Source: Mycobacterium sp. ACS4054 (GTDB taxonomy: Bacteria > Actinomycetota > Actinomycetes > Mycobacteriales > Mycobacteriaceae). Taken from it: a stretch of DNA of 55,064 nt. The notes below the pieces were generated by a model. The model saw only the letters and a program-made list of their open reading frames with translations. It made no database searches and was not told where the DNA came from. The position numbers and the translations under genes are program-made. How positions within the stretch are numbered: position 1 is the first letter of the stretch; each line of letters starts with the position of its first letter. Of the stretch, positions 35,188 through 44,494 are shown piece after piece. The stretch covers positions 1 to 55,064 of the forward strand of contig NZ_LZHV01000053.1 of the NCBI RefSeq assembly GCF_001667275.1, written 5' to 3'.

Positions 35188-35201
35188 TAGAACGTGTTAC
35201 A
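35188..35201. promoter_or_regulatory. KstR operator between fadD19 and echA19
   Basis: The sequence tagaacgtgttaca is identical to the 25753 site and fits TNNAACNNGTTNNA. It sits five bases before the fadD19 start and 45 bp before echA19, divergent genes. Confidence 0.9.
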
Positions 35202-35246
35202 TTTCCTGACAAGTTCGTGCTCAATGTCGAGGGAGAGGCGGTAGCC

Positions 35247-36059
35247 GTGGCTGAGGCTCCAGCAAACGAGGAATCGGGTCAAGACGCCCTGGTGGAACAG
35301 CGTGGTCACACCCTGATCGTCACGTTGAACCGGCCGCACGCCCGCAACGCCCTGAGCACCGAAATGATGGAAATCATGGTTCAGGCCTGGGACCGCGTCG
35401 ACAACGACCCGGACATCCGCTGCTGCATCCTGACCGGGGCCGGTGGCTACTTCTGCGCGGGCATGGACCTCAAGGCGGCAACGAAGAAGCCGCCGGGTGA
35501 ATCTTTTAAGGACGGCAGCTACGACCCGTCGCGAATCGATGCGTTGCTCAAGGGCCGCCGGCTCACAAAACCCCTCATCGCGGCCGTCGAGGGACCCGCG
35601 ATCGCCGGCGGCACCGAAATCCTTCAGGGCACCGACATCCGCATCGCCGGCGAGAGCGCCAAGTTCGGCATCTCCGAGGCCAAGTGGAGCCTGTACCCGA
35701 TGGGCGGGTCGGCCGTGCGGCTGGTGCGGCAAATCCCCTACACGGTCGCCTGCGATCTGCTGCTGACCGGACGGCACATCACCGCCGCCGAGGCCAAGGA
35801 GATGGGCCTGATCGGACACGTGGTGCCGGACGGTCAGGCGCTGTCCAAGGCGCTCGAGATCGCCGAGATCATCGAGAACAACGGACCGCTGGCCGTGCAG
35901 GCGATCCTGCGGGCGATCCGCGAGACCGAGGGCATGCACGAGAACGAGGCCTTCAAGATCGACACCCAGATCGGCATCAAGGTCTTCCTGTCCGACGATG
36001 CCAAGGAAGGCCCCAGGGCGTTCGCCGAGAAGCGCAAGCCCAACTTCCAGAACCGCTGA
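35247..36059 (+). CDS. echA19: EchA19, steroid enoyl-CoA hydratase
   Basis: A 270-aa crotonase from GTG 35247, preceded by GGGAGAGG. It has the oxyanion segments [12 protein letters not shown] and A-I-A-G-G-T-E-I-L with Glu in the latter. In M. tuberculosis EchA19 hydrates 3-oxo-chol-4,22-dien-24-oyl-CoA, the step after the FadD17-linked intermediate. It is the only gene of its transcription unit before a repeat at 36069. Confidence 0.94.
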   Translation: MAEAPANEESGQDALVEQRGHTLIVTLNRPHARNALSTEMMEIMVQAWDRVDNDPDIRCCILTGAGGYFCAGMDLKAATKKPPGESFKDGSYDPSRIDALLKGRRLTKPLIAAVEGPAIAGGTEILQGTDIRIAGESAKFGISEAKWSLYPMGGSAVRLVRQIPYTVACDLLLTGRHITAAEAKEMGLIGHVVPDGQALSKALEIAEIIENNGPLAVQAILRAIRETEGMHENEAFKIDTQIGIKVFLSDDAKEGPRAFAEKRKPNFQNR

Positions 36060-36068
36060 GGCTTCCGT

Positions 36069-36134
36069 AGCGCCGAGCGTGAACTCAGGGCGGCTTTCCG
36101 GCCCAATTTCCGCCCTGACTTCACGTTCGACGCG
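36069..36134. repeat. Long palindromic repeat, copy 1
   Basis: Left arm 36069-36093 and right arm 36110-36134 are reverse complements at 21 of 25 positions, with a 16-bp loop (ctttccggcccaattt). It could fold into a strong hairpin downstream of echA19 and immediately upstream of the endonuclease-like gene. It is nearly identical to the repeat at 36993. Confidence 0.75.
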
Positions 36135-36164
36135 GTTGTCGGTAGCCGCAGACACACTGCCCGC

Positions 36165-37004
36165 GTGGCAGAACCATTCATCGGCAGCGAAGCGCTTGCG
36201 TCCGGCGCGCTGACCCGACACCGCCTGCGAACCCGATTCGCCGCAATCTATCCCGATGTGTACTTCCCGCGCGACGTGGAACTGAGCGCGAAGACGCGTG
36301 CCCATGCCGCCTGGCTCTGGTCGCGCCGCCGGGGCATCGTCGCCGGACATTCCGCGTCGGCGCTGCACGGCGCCAAGTGGGTCGACGCCCGGAGGCCTGC
36401 TCAATTGCTGTACGAGCACCGTCGGCCACCGATCGCGATTCGCACCTGGTCGGATCAGGTCTCCTTCGATGAGACCCAGCCGGTCGGCGGCATCGTCACC
36501 ACCACGCCGGAACGCACCGCTTTCGACCTGGCCTGCCGATACCCCACCGGCACCGCGGTCGCCGCCATCGATGCGCTCGCCCGGGCCACCAACCTCAAGA
36601 TTGCGGACGTCGAATTGCTCGCCGAACGCTACAGAGGCCACCGCAACATCCGGCGCGCGAGGCGGGCGCTGACACTCGTCGACGCGGGCTCCGAGTCACC
36701 GCGCGAGACGTGGCTGCGGCTGCTGCTCATCGAGGCCGGCTTTCCACGGCCTCAGACCCAGATCCCGGTCTTCGGGGCGTACGGGGAGCTGATCGCCGTC
36801 CTCGATTTGGGTTGGGAGGACGCCAAAATCGCGCTCGAGTACGAGGGCGATCACCACCGGACGGACCGCAGGCAATTCCGAAGGGACATCGCCCGTTTCG
36901 AAGCGCTGCCGGAACTGGGATGGACCGCCATCCGGGTCACGGCCGAAGACACCCCGGGCGGCATCATCGCTCGGGTGGCCGCCGCTTGGGCGCGCCGAAC
37001 GTGA
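36165..37004 (+). CDS. Endonuclease-like protein with AbiEi-type N-terminus (Rv3517-like)
   Basis: A 279-aa protein, the length of Rv3517, from GTG 36165. The N-terminal half (L-T-R-H-R-L-R-T-R-F-A-A-I-Y-P-D-V-Y) resembles AbiEi-type antitoxin/DNA-binding regions. The C-terminal half ends in a DUF559/Vsr-like fold with L-D-L-G-W-E-D-A-K-I-A-L-E-Y-E-G and D-H-H-R-T, which supply the acidic and Lys residues of a PD-(D/E)XK nuclease. Its function is not established. Its stop codon lies inside the second palindromic repeat, and another copy precedes it. Confidence 0.78.
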   Translation: MAEPFIGSEALASGALTRHRLRTRFAAIYPDVYFPRDVELSAKTRAHAAWLWSRRRGIVAGHSASALHGAKWVDARRPAQLLYEHRRPPIAIRTWSDQVSFDETQPVGGIVTTTPERTAFDLACRYPTGTAVAAIDALARATNLKIADVELLAERYRGHRNIRRARRALTLVDAGSESPRETWLRLLLIEAGFPRPQTQIPVFGAYGELIAVLDLGWEDAKIALEYEGDHHRTDRRQFRRDIARFEALPELGWTAIRVTAEDTPGGIIARVAAAWARRT

Positions 37005-37055
37005 ACTCAGGGCGGGTTTCCGGCCGGATTTCCGCCAAGGGTTCACGCTCGGCGC
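36993..37055. repeat. Long palindromic repeat, copy 2
   Basis: Arms 36993-37015 and 37032-37054 pair at 19 of 23 positions. The sequence and orientation match the copy at 36071-36134. It contains the stop codon of the endonuclease-like gene (37002-37004) and lies 9 bp before the end of the convergent cyp142. Confidence 0.75.
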
Positions 37056-37064
37056 ACGAGAGGG

Positions 37065-38258
37065 CTAGGCCGAAGGCGCGCCCGGCGTGAACGCCACCGG
37101 CATCTGCTCCAGGCCGGACACGAAGTTGGCCGGCCGCAAGGGCAGGTCGGCGTCCGACGCCAGCCGCATGTCCGGCAGGCGCTGCAGCAGCCGGCTCTGC
37201 ATGATGGACAGCTCGAGCCGGGCGAGCTGGTTGCCGAGGCAGAAGTGCGTCCCGAAACCGAAGGCCAGGTGGTTGTTCGGGTAGCGCTCGATGTTGAAGC
37301 TCTCCGGGTCGTCGAAGACCTTCTCGTCGAAGTTCGCCGACTCGAACAGCAGGATCATCTTCTCGCCCTGGTGCAGCTGGGTGCCATGGAACTCGGTGTC
37401 CGCCGTGATGGTCCGCGCCATGTTCTTCACCGGCGCGGTCCAGCGCAGCATCTCCTCGATCGCGTTGGGCAGCAGGCTCAGATCGGCCGCCAGGCGCCGG
37501 TGCTGATCCGGATGCAGCAGCAGCTGCCGCGTCCCGCCGGACAGCGTGTGGCGCGTGGTCTCGTCGCCGCCGATCAGCAACAGCAGCACCTCGGTGACGA
37601 TCTGGTGATCCTCGAGGCGCGAGCCCTCGACCTCCGCGTGTACGAGGACGCTGACCAGGTCGTCGGTCGGCTCCTTCTTGCGGGCCTCGATCATCCCCAT
37701 CATGTATTGGCTGTAGGCCGCGAAGGCGTCCATGGTGACCTGGAAATCGGATTCCGCCGCGGTGCTGCTCAAGAAGCTCACCAGGTCGTCGGACCACTTG
37801 AGGAACATCTTGCGCTCTTCGGGCCGCACGCCGAGCATGTCGCCGATGACGGCCATCGGCAGCGGCGCCGCGAGGTCCCAGACGAAGTCGCACTCACCGC
37901 GTTCGCAGACCGCGTCGATCAGCGTGTCGCACAGCGAAACGATCTTGGCTTCCAGGTCTTTCACGCGCTTGCGGGTGAAACCGGAGTTGACGAGCTTGCG
38001 GCGCAACAGGTGTTGCGGGTCGTCCATCTCGATCATCATCTCGACGCCGTCCTGGTCGGGCCGAATGCCGCCGGCGTTGGAGAACAACTCGGGGTTGCGC
38101 TCGGCCTCGATCACGGCCTGATAGGTGGAGGCGGCCGCTAATCCGTTGCGGTCCCGGAAGACCGGCTCGTTCTCGCGCATCCAGCGGTAGACGGACCGGG
38201 AATCACCCGCGTAGAAGGCGCCGTCGGTGAGGTCGACGTCGGGCCTCGTCATGGTCAT
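37065..38258 (-). CDS. cyp142: CYP142, cholesterol C27 monooxygenase
   Basis: A 397-aa cytochrome P450. The I-helix oxygen motif G-G-D-E-T-T is at 230-235, the E-x-x-R at 269-272 (E-M-L-R), and the heme-thiolate segment F-G-F-G-T-H-F-C-L-G with Cys340. CYP142 oxidises the terminal methyl of cholest-4-en-3-one to the acid needed by FadD19. It overlaps the gene upstream by ATGA (38255-38258), so both are transcribed from the KstR promoter near 39036. Confidence 0.96.
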   Translation of the reverse strand: MTMTRPDVDLTDGAFYAGDSRSVYRWMRENEPVFRDRNGLAAASTYQAVIEAERNPELFSNAGGIRPDQDGVEMMIEMDDPQHLLRRKLVNSGFTRKRVKDLEAKIVSLCDTLIDAVCERGECDFVWDLAAPLPMAVIGDMLGVRPEERKMFLKWSDDLVSFLSSTAAESDFQVTMDAFAAYSQYMMGMIEARKKEPTDDLVSVLVHAEVEGSRLEDHQIVTEVLLLLIGGDETTRHTLSGGTRQLLLHPDQHRRLAADLSLLPNAIEEMLRWTAPVKNMARTITADTEFHGTQLHQGEKMILLFESANFDEKVFDDPESFNIERYPNNHLAFGFGTHFCLGNQLARLELSIMQSRLLQRLPDMRLASDADLPLRPANFVSGLEQMPVAFTPGAPSA

Positions 38259-38971
38259 GAGATCTCCTGGGCATCACCGAAGGTCATTTGGACGTTTTGG
38301 GCCGAACTGGACACTAAAGCGCGTTTTGGAAGACCCAGCGCCGCAAGCTCTTTCGAGTACGGATGATCGCCCAACCGGACCCGCACTCCGCCGAAGCGGG
38401 TGCGCACGCCGTCCAGCGTGTGCTCGAAGCCGGTCTCGCGGGTGACGCCGTCGCGGTGTGAGTAGCTGCGCTGCTCTTGCCGGCGGGGGGTCAGCCGGAA
38501 CGGCAGGCCGCGGCGAAAATCCATCCCGATCACCGGTTGGCCGTCGATGCTGAGGTCAAAGCTGAAGTGCTGATCCTCGGTGACGGTGAACTCGCCCATC
38601 ACCTTCGGGTAGCCCCAGATCTTGGTGCCCGCCTCCAAGGTGAAGGCCTGGTCGACGGGTAGGTGGTGGATGAAGGCGCCGGCCGACTGCAACGCGCGCG
38701 GCCCGGAGGCCTTCGAACCGGGCGGGTTGACCATGACGCTCGTGCCGAACTCGTGGTACTGGCCCAGATCGCCGTCGATGTAGTGCATCAACATCAGGAC
38801 GACGATCGCGCGGCCGGGCAGGTAGCGGCAGACCTGCAGGCCGCTGTAGTCGATCATCTGTTGCGCGGCGTCGGCGTCGACCGAGAACATCGCCATGTGC
38901 TGATTTGCCCTGCGGATCTTCACCGGCATGGTGAGTACCGTGCCCGCGATGGTGTGTTGCGAGGCTGTCAT
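38255..38971 (-). CDS. Acetoacetate-decarboxylase-like protein (Rv3519-like)
   Basis: A 238-aa protein of the acetoacetate decarboxylase superfamily. The motif K-I-W-G-Y-P-K places Lys123 at the Schiff-base position of the family, and F-R-R-G-L-P-F-R-L and a G-Y-P-K-V-M-G-E-F strand follow the fold. True decarboxylase activity is unproven; retro-aldol or isomerase activity is possible. It overlaps cyp142 and starts 65 bp after a KstR site, so it is probably part of steroid catabolism. Confidence 0.85.
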   Translation of the reverse strand: MTASQHTIAGTVLTMPVKIRRANQHMAMFSVDADAAQQMIDYSGLQVCRYLPGRAIVVLMLMHYIDGDLGQYHEFGTSVMVNPPGSKASGPRALQSAGAFIHHLPVDQAFTLEAGTKIWGYPKVMGEFTVTEDQHFSFDLSIDGQPVIGMDFRRGLPFRLTPRRQEQRSYSHRDGVTRETGFEHTLDGVRTRFGGVRVRLGDHPYSKELAALGLPKRALVSSSAQNVQMTFGDAQEIS

Positions 38972-39035
38972 CCCGGTCTCCTGTCCTAGTGGCGACCCGC
39001 CGCGCCCGGCTTCGCCGCGCTCGCGATCGCCACAC

Positions 39036-39049
39036 TAGAACGTGTTTCA
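39036..39049. promoter_or_regulatory. KstR operator before the Rv3519-like/cyp142 unit
   Basis: The sequence tagaacgtgtttca fits TNNAACNNGTTNNA. It lies 64 bp before the start at 38971 and 20 bp after the end of the monooxygenase gene, so it controls only the minus-strand pair. Confidence 0.88.
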
Positions 39050-39068
39050 TTCGTTGGGCAATACCGGG

Positions 39069-40100
39069 TCAGATCAGCGTGGCGAGCTCCCTGATCTGCG
39101 CCTCGTTGCGTCCGTTGACCACCATCATGGTGACGCCGGCGGCCTCCCAGACCTTGACCTGCTCACGGACGTAGTTGATATCGCCGACGATCGCGGCGTC
39201 GTCGACCACCTCGTCGGGGATGATCTCCGCGGCCTTGTCCTTCTGGTTGCTGCGGAACAGCTTCGTCACGTCGTCGACCACTTCCGCGTAACCCATCCGC
39301 CGGTACACGTCGGCGTGGAAGTTGGTGTCCTCGGCGCCCATCCCACCCATGTAGAGGGCCAGATAGGGCTTCATGGCCGCGAAGGCGGCCGCGCGGTCGT
39401 CGGTGATGACGATGTTCGCGGTCGCGCAGATCTCGAAGTCCTCGCGGCTGCGGCGCGCCCCGGGCCGGGCGAACCCCTCGTCGAGCCATTCGTTGTAGGT
39501 GTCGGCCATCCGCGGCGTGTAGAAGATGGGCAGCCAGCCGTCGCAGATCTCGGCGGCCAGCGCCACGTTCTTCGGCCCCTCGGCGCCCAGCATGATCGGG
39601 ATGTCGGCGCGCAGCGGGTGGGTGATCGGCTTGAGCGGCTTGCCCAGGCCGGTCGTCTGCTCCCCGGTCAGCGGCAGCGGATAGTGCGGGCCATCGCTGG
39701 TCACCGGCTTCTCCCGCGCCCACACCTGCCGCATGATGTCGATGTACTCGCGGGTGCGGGCCAGCGGCTTGGGGAACGGCCGGCCGTACCAGCCCTCGAC
39801 CACCTGCGGGCCGGACACGCCGAGCCCGAGGATGTGCCGGCCGCCGGAGAGGTGGTCGAGCGTCAGCGCGGCCATCGCGGTCGCGGTCGGGGTGCGGGCG
39901 GACAGCTGGATCACCGAGGTGCCCAGCCGCAGCCGGTGCGTCGACGAGCCCAACCAGGCCAGCGGCGTATAGGCGTCCGATCCCCACGCCTCCGCCGTGA
40001 ACACGGCGTCGAACGCGGTCTCCTCGGCCGCGGCGACGAGTTCCGCGTGGTTCTCCGGCGGCTGAGCGCCCCAATACCCGAGCTGCAACCCAAGCTTCAT
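39069..40100 (-). CDS. Luciferase-like (LLM) F420/flavin monooxygenase (Rv3520c-like)
   Basis: A 343-aa bacterial-luciferase-fold oxidoreductase from ATG 40100, with GGAAGG upstream. The start M-K-L-G-L-Q-L-G-Y-W, the strand-loop A-E-A-W-G-S-D-A-Y and the nucleotide-binding G-L-G-V-S-G-P-Q-V-V-E are family features. It may use coenzyme F420, as many mycobacterial members do. Substrate unknown. It is divergent from the DUF35 gene and shares the KstR site at 40143, so a steroid-related role is inferred. Confidence 0.9.
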   Translation of the reverse strand: MKLGLQLGYWGAQPPENHAELVAAAEETAFDAVFTAEAWGSDAYTPLAWLGSSTHRLRLGTSVIQLSARTPTATAMAALTLDHLSGGRHILGLGVSGPQVVEGWYGRPFPKPLARTREYIDIMRQVWAREKPVTSDGPHYPLPLTGEQTTGLGKPLKPITHPLRADIPIMLGAEGPKNVALAAEICDGWLPIFYTPRMADTYNEWLDEGFARPGARRSREDFEICATANIVITDDRAAAFAAMKPYLALYMGGMGAEDTNFHADVYRRMGYAEVVDDVTKLFRSNQKDKAAEIIPDEVVDDAAIVGDINYVREQVKVWEAAGVTMMVVNGRNEAQIRELATLI

Positions 40101-40142
40101 AGTCACTGACCTTCCGAAGGGACCCGATGTTGAAACCGTTCT

Positions 40143-40156
40143 TAGAACCTGTTCTA
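40143..40156. promoter_or_regulatory. KstR operator between Rv3520c- and Rv3521-like genes
   Basis: The sequence tagaacctgttcta is a near-perfect palindrome fitting TNNAACNNGTTNNA. It lies 10 bp before the DUF35 gene (start 40166) and 43 bp before the divergent monooxygenase. Confidence 0.92.
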
Positions 40157-40165
40157 CTCGATGGC

Positions 40166-41161
40166 GTGACAGCCAGCTCGAGCAGCCCGACCTTGACGGA
40201 TCCCACTGAACCGCCACTCTCCGCGCCACTGACGTTGTCTTTCGACTACACCCGTTCGGTCGGCCCCACACTAAGCAAGTTCTTCACCGCGCTGCGTGAC
40301 CGCCACGTCCTGGGCGTGCGCGGATCGGATGGCCGGGTGCACGTACCGCCCGCGGAGTACGACCCGGTCACCTATGAGCCGCTGGGCGAGATGGTGCCGG
40401 TGTCCAGCGTCGGCACCGTCGTGTCCTGGACCTGGCAACCCGACCCGATAGAGGGCCAGCCGCTGGACCGTCCGTTCGCCTGGGCGTTGATCAAGCTCGA
40501 CGGCGCGGACACCCCGCTGATGCATGCCGTCGACGCCGGCAGCCCCGACGCGATTCGGACCGGCGCCCGGGTGCATGTGCACTGGGCCGAAGAGCCGGTG
40601 GGCGCCATCACCGACATCGCCTACTTCGCGCTCGGTGAGGAAGCCGAGCCCGTGTCGGAATCGGCTGCGGGCGAACAGGATCCGGTGACCATGATCGTCA
40701 CGCCCATCTCGCTGACGATTCAGCACACCGCCTCGCACGAGGAGAGCGCCTACCTGCGCGCGATCGCCCAGGGCAAGCTCTTGGGCGCCCGCACCGGAAA
40801 AGAGGGAAAGGTCTACTTCCCGCCGCACGGCGCGGATCCGGCCACCGGCCAGCCCACGACGGAGTTCGTCGAGCTGCCCGACAAGGGCACCGTCACGACG
40901 TTCGCGATCATCAACATCCCGTTCCAGGGCCAGCGCATCAAACCGCCCTACGTGGCGGCCTACGTGCTGCTCGACGGGGCGGACATCCCGTTCCTGCATC
41001 TGGTCGCCGACGTCGACGCGCACGAGGTGCGGATGGGCATGCGCGTCGAGGCGGTGTGGAAACCCCGTGAGGAGTGGGGTTTTGGCATCGACAACATCGA
41101 GTACTTCCGGCCGACGGGTGAGCCCGACGCCGAATACGACACCTACAAGCACCACCTGTAA
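40166..41161 (+). CDS. Tandem DUF35/OB-fold protein (Rv3521-like)
   Basis: A 331-aa protein made of two DUF35-type halves (about 15-150 and 160-325), each with the helix F-F-T-A-L-R or Y-L-R-A-I-A-Q-G-K, a short ribbon and an OB-fold strand set (F-A-W-A-L-I-K-L-D-G; Y-V-A-A-Y-V-L-L-D-G). DUF35 proteins usually bind zinc through four Cys; this one has no Cys at all. DUF35 partners hold SCP2-type thiolases and aldolases, so it probably pairs with Ltp4 or Ltp3, which follow. GTG 40166 is preferred because the KstR site lies before it; TTG 40193 is possible. Confidence 0.86.
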   Translation: MTASSSSPTLTDPTEPPLSAPLTLSFDYTRSVGPTLSKFFTALRDRHVLGVRGSDGRVHVPPAEYDPVTYEPLGEMVPVSSVGTVVSWTWQPDPIEGQPLDRPFAWALIKLDGADTPLMHAVDAGSPDAIRTGARVHVHWAEEPVGAITDIAYFALGEEAEPVSESAAGEQDPVTMIVTPISLTIQHTASHEESAYLRAIAQGKLLGARTGKEGKVYFPPHGADPATGQPTTEFVELPDKGTVTTFAIINIPFQGQRIKPPYVAAYVLLDGADIPFLHLVADVDAHEVRMGMRVEAVWKPREEWGFGIDNIEYFRPTGEPDAEYDTYKHHL

Positions 41162-41176
41162 AGGGCACACCTACCA

Positions 41177-42240
41177 ATGAGCGCTCGCAACGTTGCGGTC
41201 GTCGGCTTCGCCCACGCCCCACACGTCCGCCGCACCGACGGCACCACCAACGGCGTCGAGATGCTGATGCCGTGCTTCGCCCAGCTCTACGAGGACCTGG
41301 GAATCACCAAGGGCGACATCGGTTTTTGGTGCTCGGGGTCCTCGGATTACCTCGCCGGGCGGGCATTCTCGTTCATCTCGGCGATCGACTCGATCGGCGC
41401 GGTACCGCCGATCAACGAATCGCACGTGGAGATGGACGCGGCCTGGGCCCTGTACGAGGCCTACATCAAGATCCTGACCGGCGAGGTCGACACCGCGCTG
41501 GTGTACGGATTCGGCAAGTCGTCGGCGGGCATTCTGCGGCAGATCCTTTCGCGGCAGACCGACCCTTACACCGTCGCTCCGCTGTGGCCGGATTCGATCT
41601 CCATGGCCGGCCTGCAGGCCCGCATCGGGCTCGACACCGGCAAGTGGACCGAAGAGCAGATGGCGCGTGTCGCGTTCGATTCCTTTGCGAACGCACGCCG
41701 GGTGGACAACCTCGAGCCGACGATCAACGTCGCCGACCTGCTCGAGCGGCCGTTCTTCGCCGAGCCGCTGCGACGCCATGACATCGCCCCGATCACTGAC
41801 GGCGCCGCCGCGATCGTTCTCGCGGCCGATGACCGGGCACGCGAGCTGCGGGAGAACCCCGCCTGGATCACCGGGATCGAGCACCGCATCGAAACCCCGG
41901 CACTGGGTGCGCGCGACCTCACCGAGTCCCCGTCGACCAGGGCGGCGGCCAAAGTGGCCACGGGTGGCAAGACCGACAACCTCGACGTGGCCGAGATTTG
42001 CGCGCCCTTCACCCACCAGCACCTGATCATCGAGGAGGCCATCCGGATACCGGGGCCGACCAAGGTGAATCCGTCCGGCGGCGCGCTGGCCGCCAACCCC
42101 ATGTTCGTCGCCGGCCTGGAGCGGATCGGGTTTGCGGCGCAACACATCTGGAACGGGTCGGCGCAGCGCGTGCTGGCGCACGCCACCAGCGGGCCCGCGT
42201 TGCAACAGAACCTGGTTGCGGTCATGGAAGGAAAGAACTG

Positions 42241-42241
<1 letters not shown>
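41177..42241 (+). CDS. ltp4: Ltp4, SCP2-thiolase-like protein
   Basis: A 354-aa thiolase-fold protein, the same length as Rv3522. The usual nucleophilic Cys position lies in N-E-S-H-V-E-M-D-A-A and holds no Cys. The C-terminal segment is H-A-T-S-G-P-A-L-Q-Q-N, where thiolases often have Cys. The family therefore fits a retro-aldolase like Ltp2 better than a thiolase. It belongs to the DUF35-ltp4-ltp3-KSI-like unit and touches ltp3 by TGATG. Confidence 0.92.
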
Positions 42242-43438
<1,197 letters not shown>

Positions 43439-43446
<8 letters not shown>

Positions 43447-43846
43447 GCACCCCGCGCACGACGCCGGCCGGCGCTCGCGCGAGGCCGTCATCGCCAGGGA
43501 CAAGGAGGCGTGGCTGGCGGTTTTCGCCGACGACGCCATCGTGGAGGACCCGATCGGCCCGTCGGCCTTCGATCCGGAAGGCAAGGGCCACCGGGGCCGC
43601 GACGCGATCGCGGCCTTCTGGGACAAGGCCATCGCCCCGACCAAGCGGATCGAATTCGTCTTTCGCGACACGTACCAGTGCGGCAACGAGGAAGCCAACG
43701 TCGGCCACATCCTGATCACCCACGGCGACTATCAGGTCACCGCGGAGGGCGTCTTCACGTACAAGGCCAACGGCGAGGGCAAGCTGACCGCCCTCCGCGC
43801 GTACTGGGAGATGGACCGCGCGGCCGCGTCGGCCCGCAAGGTCTAG
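43439..43846 (+). CDS. Ketosteroid isomerase/NTF2-like protein
   Basis: A 135-aa SnoaL/NTF2-fold protein resembling Delta5-3-ketosteroid isomerase. A-D-D-A-I-V-E-D-P-I-G aligns with A-D-D-A-T-V-E-D-P-F-G of the Pseudomonas putida enzyme, keeping the general base as Asp37. By hand alignment, Ser13 and Gly104 stand where the oxyanion Tyr16 and Asp103 belong, so isomerase chemistry would be altered. The ending A-L-R-A-Y-W-E matches the enzyme's M-Q-A-Y-W-S. ATG 43439 overlaps ltp3, making it part of that KstR-controlled operon. The M. tuberculosis locus has Rv3524 here instead. Confidence 0.85.
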
Positions 43847-44367
43847 AGCGGCTCGAGCCCGGCCAGGTGCCGCTGCGCCAGCTCGCGATAGGCCTGCGGA
43901 TTCACCTTGATCCACATCTCGGCGCCCGTTCCCGCGACCGGGCCCTTGATCTGTGCCGGCGAGCCGACCGCCAGCATGCCGGCGGGAATCTGGGTGCCGG
44001 CCGTCACCAACGAGTGGGCGGCGATCAGGCTGCGCGCGCCGATCACCGCGCCGTCGAGGACGGTGGCGTGGTTGGCGATCATCGCCTCGGAACCGACGTG
44101 CACCCCGTGGATGCAGCACATGTGCGCCACGGTGGCGCCCGGCCCGATGTCGACCGGTATGCCCGGCGGCGCGTGCAGCACCGACCCGTCCTGGACGTTC
44201 GCGCCCTTGCGCACCACGATGGGCCCGTAATCGCCGCGCAGCACGGTGTTGAACCACACCGACGCACCGGCCTCGACGACGACGTCGCCGATCAGGGTGG
44301 CGGTCGGGGCCACGAACGCGGTGGGGTCGACCCGCGGCGCCCGGCCTTCGAAAGCAAACAGCGGCAT
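43843..44367 (-). CDS. Gamma-class carbonic anhydrase-like protein (Rv3525c-like)
   Basis: A 174-aa left-handed beta-helix protein, the same length as Rv3525c. The metal-binding histidines appear as H65 (S-V-L-H-A) and H82/H87 in A-H-M-C-C-I-H, with the five-residue spacing of gamma-carbonic anhydrases. Hexapeptide repeats (V-A-P-T-A-T-L-I-G-D-V) fill the first two-thirds, and the C-terminal helix packs against the barrel. The role could be CO2/bicarbonate interconversion or a transferase-like function. Its end overlaps the convergent KSI-like gene by four bases. Confidence 0.93.
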   Translation of the reverse strand: MPLFAFEGRAPRVDPTAFVAPTATLIGDVVVEAGASVWFNTVLRGDYGPIVVRKGANVQDGSVLHAPPGIPVDIGPGATVAHMCCIHGVHVGSEAMIANHATVLDGAVIGARSLIAAHSLVTAGTQIPAGMLAVGSPAQIKGPVAGTGAEMWIKVNPQAYRELAQRHLAGLEPL

Positions 44368-44450
44368 CGTCTAGATATACCCCGAGCGCGCGAGGCAGCG
44401 CGGGAAAGCCCAGCCAGACTCGCCGTCGTTGCGCGGCGACACCGCAAAAC

Positions 44451-44464
44451 TGTAACGTGTTCTA
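44451..44464. promoter_or_regulatory. KstR operator before kshA
   Basis: The sequence tgtaacgtgttcta fits TNNAACNNGTTNNA. It lies 30 bp before kshA and 83 bp from the divergent carbonic-anhydrase-like gene. Confidence 0.9.
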
Positions 44465-44494
44465 GTTAGAGGGGCAGTGAGTTGGAGGTGACAG

